Shown: piece by piece, positions 59,801 to 64,000 of the stretch
How the letters are laid out: every line of letters begins with the position of its first letter
How positions within the stretch are numbered: the first letter of the stretch is position 1
Origin: Hermetia illucens
Lineage: Eukaryota > Arthropoda > Insecta > Diptera > Stratiomyidae
Assembly (NCBI RefSeq): GCF_905115235.1
Contig: NC_051852.1
Span: 30,391,199-30,455,198, forward strand
Reading direction: 5' to 3'
Length of the DNA stretch: 64,000 nucleotides
Made by a program: the position numbers and the translations under genes
Notes under the pieces: generated by a model
What the model was told of the DNA's origin: nothing
The model's database searches: none
The model's input: only the letters and a program-made list of their open reading frames with translations

Positions 59801-62300
59801 GGTTCATTCACTCGGTCCTGTGAAACTTCGACTTCTGTTTCGTATATTTGGATGATGTTTTGGTCGCTTCTTCCTCAGAGTCGGAGCACTTAGCCCATCT
59901 CGAATGCATTTTTCAACGTCTCCTTGAGGCCGGTTTACTCCTAAATGTTGATAAATGCAAGTTTCTCCAAACACAGGTGAGATTCCTCGGCCACTTCATT
60001 TCCCCTGACGGCATACAGCCCGACCCAGACAAAATGGAAGCAATTACAAGCTTTCCGCGTCCGAAAACTGTGAAGGATTTGCGGAGGTTGTTGGGCATGT
60101 TAAACTTCTATCGCCCAAGGCCGGCCAAAACCAGTCCGTTTTGAACGGGTACTTATCTGGCCCCAAAACTAAGGACACACGAGAGATCGTGTGGTCTGAA
60201 GAGACTGTCCGCGCGTTCAATAAATCCCGACAGCAACTGGCTGAAGCTACACTCTTGGCATTTCTTCTGCAAGATCCACCTCTAGCCGTTTTTGTTGATG
60301 CCTCTGACACCGCAGTAGGTGCTGCTCTTCACCAAAAGGTGATCCAAGTCTGGCAGCCGTTGAGCTTCTTCTCCAGAAAATTAAATCCCGTTCAACGGAA
60401 CTACAGCACCTACGATCGAGAACTGCTCGCCGCGTACTTGAGCATTAAGTACTTCCGCTTCTCCCTAGAAGGCAGGCCGTTCACAGTGTTCACGGGCCAT
60501 AAGCCTCGTCAGCTTCGACAAATGAACTTTATAAGCCAGTTCACATCTGACATAGAGCACTTGTCCGGCAAGGACAACATAGTGGTTGACGCTTTGTCCC
60601 GTGTCTCCGAGGTTAACATCCCCGCCTCACACGATTTCTCGGATATCGCCAAGGCGCAGGTAGATAACGCAGTACTTCAGAGCCTCAAATCCAAACCCAA
60701 ATATAAATTTTGCCCATCTTCGGCTCGAACCTCTCTCTCTGCTACGAGTACTCGGAAAAGGGACCCCGGCCATACATCCCGGGCACCTTTCGCAAGGAAG
60801 TGTTCCACGCGGTTCACGACGTAGCACATCCAGGCATCAGGACGCCAAATCGGTTAGTTACCGAGAAATACTTCTGGCCCTCCATGAACAAAGATGGCAA
60901 TTCCTGCGCCAGAGAGCGCATCGTATGCCAGAAGTGCAAAGTCACGAGGCATGTAAGGAAAGAAGCGGTTCCACACCATACACCTCGTCATCGTGGGCCC
61001 TTTGCGAGACTCGCACGGTTTCAAGTATTGCCTCACAATCATCGACAAGTTTACGCGGTGGCCCGAGGCAATACCTCTGAAGGACATCAGGACGCAATCT
61101 TGCGCTGAAGCTCTCTGTCGCAAGTGGATCCCCCGCTTTGGTGTCCCTGCAGTGATCATCACTGACCAGGGAATGCAATTTGAGTCCACCCTTTCCTCGG
61201 AGTTAGGCAAACTCCTGGAATTCAAAACGCCAGCGGACCACGGCATACCACACGCAATCCAATGAGATTCTAGAGCGTTGGCACCGGACCCTGAAAGCCG
61301 CCATTATGGCTCGCGACGATCCGTCCTGGCCTCAGGTCTTGCCTGTCGTCCTAGTTGGCCTCCGAACAACCCGCCGAGAGGAATTTGCTGCCAGCCCCTC
61401 GGAGCTGGTAGACGGGGAGAACCCAAGGCTCCCAAATGATCCTTTCTTCGACAGGAGATCGGGTCTCACAGACTCGGGATTGCTACACCTGCTGAGCCTC
61501 CATACGAACGCCCGTACCATGTTCTCGAGCGGGGAGAGCATTTCTTCCAGCTCGAGATCGGGGGGCAGAAAAAGGCTGTCTCCTATCCAGGATGAAGCCC
61601 GTTTGCGCCCTAAATTAACGTCAAGTTCGCTTCACCGTATGATGGGGAACGCATCTGGGAGCGGAGTGATGTGGCGCAGCGGGGGACAGTGGCCACCACC
61701 GGTGTTCTCCGTGGCGGAGTAGGCCGTGATTTAGAAAATAACAATTGAATTTAAAAGCCCCACGAACGCAGGGACGGCCACGCGTAATAACCCCAAAAAC
61801 CTGGCGAAAATGTTAAACAAACCTTCCCCATTTGCCGCTTTTTCTCAGTTTTGTTATGGTCATAATTTTAGGAAGTCATGGCCGATACACCTCGAGCCCA
61901 TTTGCACTTTCCCTTTGGGAATCCACAGACCATCTCCTCGCATGATGTCACTGTATCCTAATCTTCAGTTGAAAGCATGGCCATTATCACGATCGAGCAC
62001 TTTCCTATCGACGCCCTTATCAGATTCCATCGCGCGCGTTATGAATCAAACGAACGAAAGCAAATTGGTCTTTGATACTCCATCACAGGCGGCACCGCCG
62101 CAATTGGAACCACTTTTGTCACCACAAATACTCAACGGAACGCACGCTTGCTCCACAAACGTCACACATCAACATTTATTTACCTGAACATTGGCAAACG
62201 ACACAATCTTTCGCCAAAGGGCATCGCCGCCGAAAATTGGTAGCAACATTGACGACTCCGTGATGCAAATGCGGCACAGACGCGAGTTCTCCATTGTCAT
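44896..62300 (-). CDS. ZAD / C2H2 zinc-finger protein with two C-terminal HTH-like repeats
   Basis: This is a probable nuclear DNA-binding regulator, assembled from four minus-strand exons: 62184-62300, 52240-53115, 52052-52180 and 44896-45790. Phases 0, 2 and 2 agree across all joins and each intron has GT-AG ends. The ATG is at 62300. Exon 1 gives [20 protein letters not shown] and exon 2 gives [20 protein letters not shown]; together Cys 9, 12, 51 and 54 form a ZAD domain, a dimerisation module of insect finger proteins. Fingers follow at 269-290 (C2H2), 299-321 (C2HC) and 343-364 (C2HC). Exon 4 holds two HTH-like motifs at about 401-433 and 490-523. The predicted length is 671 residues, if one base of an A8 run (52704-52711) is discounted; as written, the frame shifts there. 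Introns 1 and 3 are packed with transposons. I do not recognise the orthologue. Confidence 0.8.
45793..46139. other. Right part of ZAD-gene intron 3 next to exon 4; no gene seen
   Basis: The acceptor TTTTCCAG (complement of 45791-45798) lies at the left edge. The remainder has no recognised content. Confidence 0.4.
46140..47292 (+). mobile_element. CR1/jockey-like LINE, left piece
   Basis: Plus-strand pieces of one RT lie in order: [20 protein letters not shown] and [20 protein letters not shown] (46505-46650), GVPQGS-like (46765-46790), [20 protein letters not shown] (46858-46920), [13 protein letters not shown] and [20 protein letters not shown] (47165-47225), and [20 protein letters not shown] (47240-47295). 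It is interrupted at 47292 by a family-3 RTE and resumes at about 49465. Scattered shifts make it dead. It lies in ZAD-gene intron 3. Confidence 0.75.
47300..49460 (-). mobile_element. RTE-like LINE, family 3, copy ii (nested in the CR1/jockey-like LINE)
   Basis: On the minus strand, from the right: the start of the endonuclease (49250-49300; [16 protein letters not shown]), more endonuclease (48869-49186; [40 protein letters not shown]), and linker (47995-48231; [20 protein letters not shown]). RT C-terminal sequence lies at 47577-47801 ([20 protein letters not shown]). The central RT is missing, so the copy is internally deleted. It splits the plus-strand LINE at 46140-49800. Confidence 0.75.
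49465..49800 (+). mobile_element. CR1/jockey-like LINE, right piece
   Basis: The plus strand reads [20 protein letters not shown] and [20 protein letters not shown] then [10 protein letters not shown], the C-terminal region that should follow [10 protein letters not shown] of the left piece. The continuity of order and strand supports one split element. Confidence 0.75.
49930..51960 (-). mobile_element. Ty3/gypsy LTR-retroelement fossil B
   Basis: This old minus-strand Ty3/gypsy copy lies in ZAD-gene intron 3. RT (about 51189-51900), RNase H (about 50850-51143) and integrase (about 49952-50740) remains are in order. No LTR pair was seen. It is broken at many points. Age is judged as old because no long stretch of the integrase or RT stays open. 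It is similar in lineage to fossils A, C and D. Confidence 0.85.
53116..53955. other. Left end of ZAD-gene intron 1; repeat scrap
   Basis: The acceptor CCCACAG (complement of 53116-53122) opens it. At 53745-53835 a stretch (TACCTGAGATACGCTTCAGC, GGCTTCCCGAGACGCTCGCA) matches 47293-47375, the end region of the family-3 RTE insertion, so it is part of a dispersed repeat. Confidence 0.45.
53960..55550 (+). mobile_element. LOA/jockey-like LINE, decayed
   Basis: Plus-strand pieces lie in order. The start of the endonuclease is [20 protein letters not shown] and [20 protein letters not shown] (54185-54300). The linker reads [20 protein letters not shown] (54680-54740). The RT start is [20 protein letters not shown] with LAAFLDIDG (55160-55345). 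The post-palm block is [13 protein letters not shown] (55510-55545). Large parts of the RT are missing and frames change often. It lies in ZAD-gene intron 1. Confidence 0.65.
55553..55915 (-). mobile_element. RTE-clade LINE, family 2, copy iv (old fragment)
   Basis: The minus-strand nucleotide text follows 5960-6330 of copy i (CGAAGACGCTTCTCTCGCAA; GAGGCGCCGTTCATTG; TCAGAACCA) but with many substitutions and small indels. It is the most diverged family-2 copy here. It lies between the LOA-like LINE and gypsy fossil C. Confidence 0.65.
55920..57370 (+). mobile_element. Ty3/gypsy LTR-retroelement fossil C
   Basis: This old plus-strand copy lies in ZAD-gene intron 1. It begins inside the reverse transcriptase, continues through RNase H (about 56227-56430) and a shortened integrase (about 56680-57060), and ends in 3' sequence. 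Gag, protease and the start of RT are missing, and no LTR pair is seen. It is broken at many points. Confidence 0.85.
57371..57545. repeat. Imperfect tandem pair of AT-rich units
   Basis: Two similar stretches begin GATTTGATGACGGATTCTCG (57363) and GATTTGATGATAGATTCTCG (57508). Each is followed by an A-rich run and TTTCG-rich sequence. The origin is unknown. Confidence 0.45.
57546..58015 (-). mobile_element. RTE-like LINE, family 3, copy iii (linker and RT start)
   Basis: The minus strand reads [20 protein letters not shown] near 57850 and [20 protein letters not shown] then AELFTAA near 57640-57700. This is the linker and the GKAxGxDxxPxE block that precedes the RT. The first part matches [18 protein letters not shown] of copy ii. 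Confidence 0.65.
58016..58435. other. No gene recognised
   Basis: AT-rich intronic sequence of the ZAD gene. Confidence 0.35.
58440..59485 (-). mobile_element. LINE RNase H and C-terminal fragment (I/LOA-like)
   Basis: On the minus strand, 59000-59380 encodes RNase [17 protein letters not shown] near 59290, [20 protein letters not shown] near 59180, and [20 protein letters not shown] near 59100. A Cys/His tail ([18 protein letters not shown]) lies at 58600-58690. Frames shift between these parts. It is in ZAD-gene intron 1, in the same orientation as the gene. Confidence 0.75.
59600..61725 (+). mobile_element. Ty3/gypsy LTR-retroelement fossil D
   Basis: This is the best preserved of the four Ty3/gypsy fossils, on the plus strand in ZAD-gene intron 1. 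RT (about 59640-60140), RNase H (about 60141-60520), a linker and integrase (about 60760-61480) are in order, followed by 3' coding tail. Gag, protease and the RT start are absent and no LTR pair was recognised. It is broken at several points. It is probably younger than fossils B and C, judged by longer readable stretches. Confidence 0.87.
61726..62183. other. Right end of ZAD-gene intron 1; possible gypsy 3' flank
   Basis: A 125-codon plus-strand frame (61810-62187) has no recognisable domain and overlaps the ZAD exon 1 donor region, so I do not call it. The donor GTAAAT (complement of 62178-62183) ends the segment. Confidence 0.4.
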
Positions 62301-62830
62301 GATTACCCCGAAAACACCCGGTCAGTTGGTTCTTGAATGAATTCAACCGTCGCGTAGTGAAATCCGACGCTGCGAAGCCTCAATAATATTCGAAAACTCG
62401 TTTTGCCATCGAATAAACTAAATATTAATCGCTACCCGACATTTATGAATGAAACAAGTGAAAAACACCGACAGCGGATGAAATGTCAACATTGACACTG
62501 AGTAGTTTAGCAAGTTGAAGGTTTGAAGGGAAGAGGTGAACCGCTGTCAGCAATATTCCTATTTGAAAGAAGAAACGAGAGTTTTCCAAGGAAAATTAAG
62601 AAGGTATCTAATTCCCCTTATATAAGCGCATCTTATATCGAACACAATCCAAGGATTCATTACTTTTCTTCAATTTTAATTCCATTTCCCCTTGACTTCG
62701 AAGCTAATTCCGAACGATAAAGAAGAAGAACTAAAAACACGTCTGACAGTTGTAGTCCGTATCAACTAGGAAAGGTAGTGGGTTAGGGGATTTCGCTCTT
62801 TTCACATTTGAATTGAAAGTAATATTACCA
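62301..62830. promoter_or_regulatory. Divergent promoter region between the ZAD gene and NDUFA7
   Basis: About 530 bases separate the ATG of the ZAD gene (62300, minus) from that of NDUFA7 (62831, plus). It has no transposon, TATA box or frame that I can recognise. Both 5' UTRs and both promoters must lie here unless upstream non-coding exons exist. Confidence 0.6.
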
Positions 62831-63218
62831 ATGGCTGCTCGACGAGACATTGCACCTTTCCTGAGTGGTCTTCGGAACTTCCTACTCGGTGTAAGTCAGC
62901 TGTCCTCCTAATTACATAATCAAACTAGGTTAGAGCCTTCCTAATCGAAGCCGTCCTCCTTTTCAGCGCTCCCACAATCTCGCCCTCCGCTTCGAGGACG
63001 GCTTAGCAAACCGGACCCAGCCCCAGCCAATCCTGCCTGACGGTCCATCCCATGAACTCTCGGCCAACTATTACTTCAACCGGGATGCACGCAGGCTTGT
63101 CGCGCCGCCCCTAGACGTCACACACCATAAACTCCTCGAGTCGACCGCAGGCGCTAAGGGCTTGCCAGCCGGAACCGCGAGTCTACCAACTCCAGGAAAA
63201 ATTCACAATTTTGATTAG
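62831..63218 (+). CDS. NDUFA7: NADH dehydrogenase (ubiquinone) 1 alpha subcomplex subunit 7 (complex I B14.5a)
   Basis: This is an accessory subunit of mitochondrial complex I, located at the matrix arm. Two exons (62831-62890 and 62967-63218) with a 76 bp GT-AG intron give 103 residues, the usual size for flies. The family text is obvious: LRFEDGLANRTQPQPILPDG, PSHELSANYYFNRDARRLVA and the end LPTPGKIHNFD. The start MAARRDIAPFLSGLRNFLLG is in a good context (ACCAATGG). It is GC-rich and unbroken, in contrast to the transposons. It faces away from the ZAD gene and converges on CacyBP. Confidence 0.95.
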
Positions 63219-63252
63219 AGATTTGTTTGTTAGTAGAACCGTTGGAGCATGA

Positions 63253-63258
63253 AATAAA
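63253..63258 (+). terminator. Poly(A) signal of NDUFA7
   Basis: AATAAA lies 35 bases after the stop. Confidence 0.75.
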
Positions 63259-63330
63259 GCCGAAATAACGAAGCCAACTCGGGTATCATTTGGACTCGGG
63301 ACTAAAAGACGCAACTACCCTTACAATAAC

Positions 63331-63336
63331 TTTATT
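63331..63336 (-). terminator. Poly(A) signal of CacyBP
   Basis: TTTATT on the plus strand (AATAAA on the minus strand) lies about 80 bases beyond the CacyBP stop. The two convergent signals are only 72 bases apart. Confidence 0.7.
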
Positions 63337-63416
63337 CGCCGTATCCTATTACAACAGAGCCACCCACAGGGAAGCAGACTTAACCTAAGTGCCGACCGCA
63401 CAGACACCCCTGGCAA

Positions 63417-64000
63417 TTACAGGACGCCGGGCTCCTTCCACTGCTTCTCCTGGTTCTCGGTCCACGCCTTGGCGATCATCCGCTTCATCTCGGGGTCGCC
63501 GGTCTCGTACATTTTCTTCATCATGTTCATGATGCCAGCCGAGGGGTCGTCCTTTAGGTCGTCGTTGTCTGTCTTGAACTTGGCGTCCTTGATGTCGTTC
63601 AGACGCTTCTCGGTGAGCGTCAAGTGCGACCACTTCTGAGCTTCCGTCTCCTTTTTCATGTAGATGGCGACCATGTCCGACTTGATCCTGTGGTAAGACT
63701 TCTCGACGTTGATGGGGAACAGAAGGTTGTTGATGGTGAGGCGGTAGTCCTTATTGTTCAGGTTGTGGACAGTCAGAAGCATGGATGTAGGCGTAAACTT
63801 GACCTCAACGTCGGCCTCTGTGAGTTTCTGGACCCCATCGAGGGTGGCGAATATTTTCAGGAACTTGTCGCTCTGATCCCAGGCATATTCGTTGAGGTCG
63901 ACCACGTACCTGTGGGAGATTTAACATAAAATTGATAAAGTCTGCAAGTGATAAGGCATTGAGTCATTACGTCTTCTCTGAAGCAGGTTTGGAGCTGCCG
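63417..64000 (-). CDS. CacyBP: Calcyclin-binding protein / Siah-interacting protein (partial; 5' part beyond window)
   Basis: This is an adaptor of the Siah-Skp1 ubiquitin-ligase pathway that binds S100-type proteins in mammals; it is a CS-domain co-chaperone-like protein, cytosolic and nuclear. The last exon is 63417-63909 and the preceding exon 63971 to beyond 64000, with a 61 bp intron (GTAATG...CCCACAG); the phase joins as SSKPASEK-T-YVVDLNEYAW. The CS domain runs from YAWDQSDKFLKIFATLDGVQ to KKETEAQKWSHLT. The C-terminal SGS domain is DDPSAGIMNMMKKMYETGDP and MKRMIAKAWTENQEKQWKEP. The N-terminal Siah-binding region lies outside the window. Unbroken. Confidence 0.95.

Noticed and set aside
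61810-62187. 125-codon plus-strand gene upstream of NDUFA7
   Set aside because: No domain, and its end overlaps the ZAD exon 1 on the other strand, which has much better support.
63624-63929. Plus-strand 101-codon frame
   Set aside because: Antisense shadow of the CacyBP exon in GC-rich sequence.

Overview
This is nuclear DNA of an insect, almost certainly a fly (Diptera). The evidence is short 59-69 bp introns, an insect-style CYP4 pair, a ZAD zinc-finger gene (a family expanded in insects), and a load of non-LTR retrotransposons (RTE, R1, LOA/jockey and CR1-like), Tc1/mariner-group transposons and Ty3/gypsy fossils typical of large, repeat-rich fly genomes. I cannot name the species from sequence alone; something like a soldier fly would fit but is not shown.

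Five or six host genes are scattered through a sea of mobile DNA. From left to right: 1-14.8 kb is entirely repeats. These are an RTE 3' end, a DD41D-like transposon with clear ends, an R1-clade LINE inserted in a GACA-rich repeat, an RTE with most of its reverse transcriptase, a small TA-flanked inverted-repeat element, a tRNA-derived SINE, and an internally deleted mariner. From 14.9 to 31.6 kb lie two tandem CYP4 cytochrome P450 genes. Both can be assembled as six-exon open frames (507 and 505 residues) with exons 1-4 and 6 of identical length. They are separated by RTE copies, and the second has a 5.2 kb intron packed with LINE debris. From 31.7 to 37 kb there are more LINE fragments, a maT-like transposon, and an abutting 350 bp foldback element. 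A three-exon gene for a small secreted protein sits at 37.45-38.39 kb.

The right third (44.9-64 kb) is organised around one long minus-strand gene assembled here from four exons. Exon 1 (62184-62300) and exon 2 complete a ZAD domain, three C2H2/C2HC fingers follow, and the last exon (44896-45790) carries two copies of a helix-turn-helix-like motif. Its introns 1 (9.1 kb) and 3 (6.3 kb) hold three Ty3/gypsy fossils and several LINEs. All splice phases agree if one base in an A8 run is discounted. This gene is divergent from NDUFA7 (complex I subunit B14.5a; 62831-63218), which converges on CacyBP/SIP (63417 to beyond the window edge).

No bacterial-type system, CRISPR array or operon is present. 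The most interesting items are the ZAD/finger/double-HTH protein, the conserved CYP4 pair, the secreted protein, and several well-delimited transposon insertions with visible target-site duplications.
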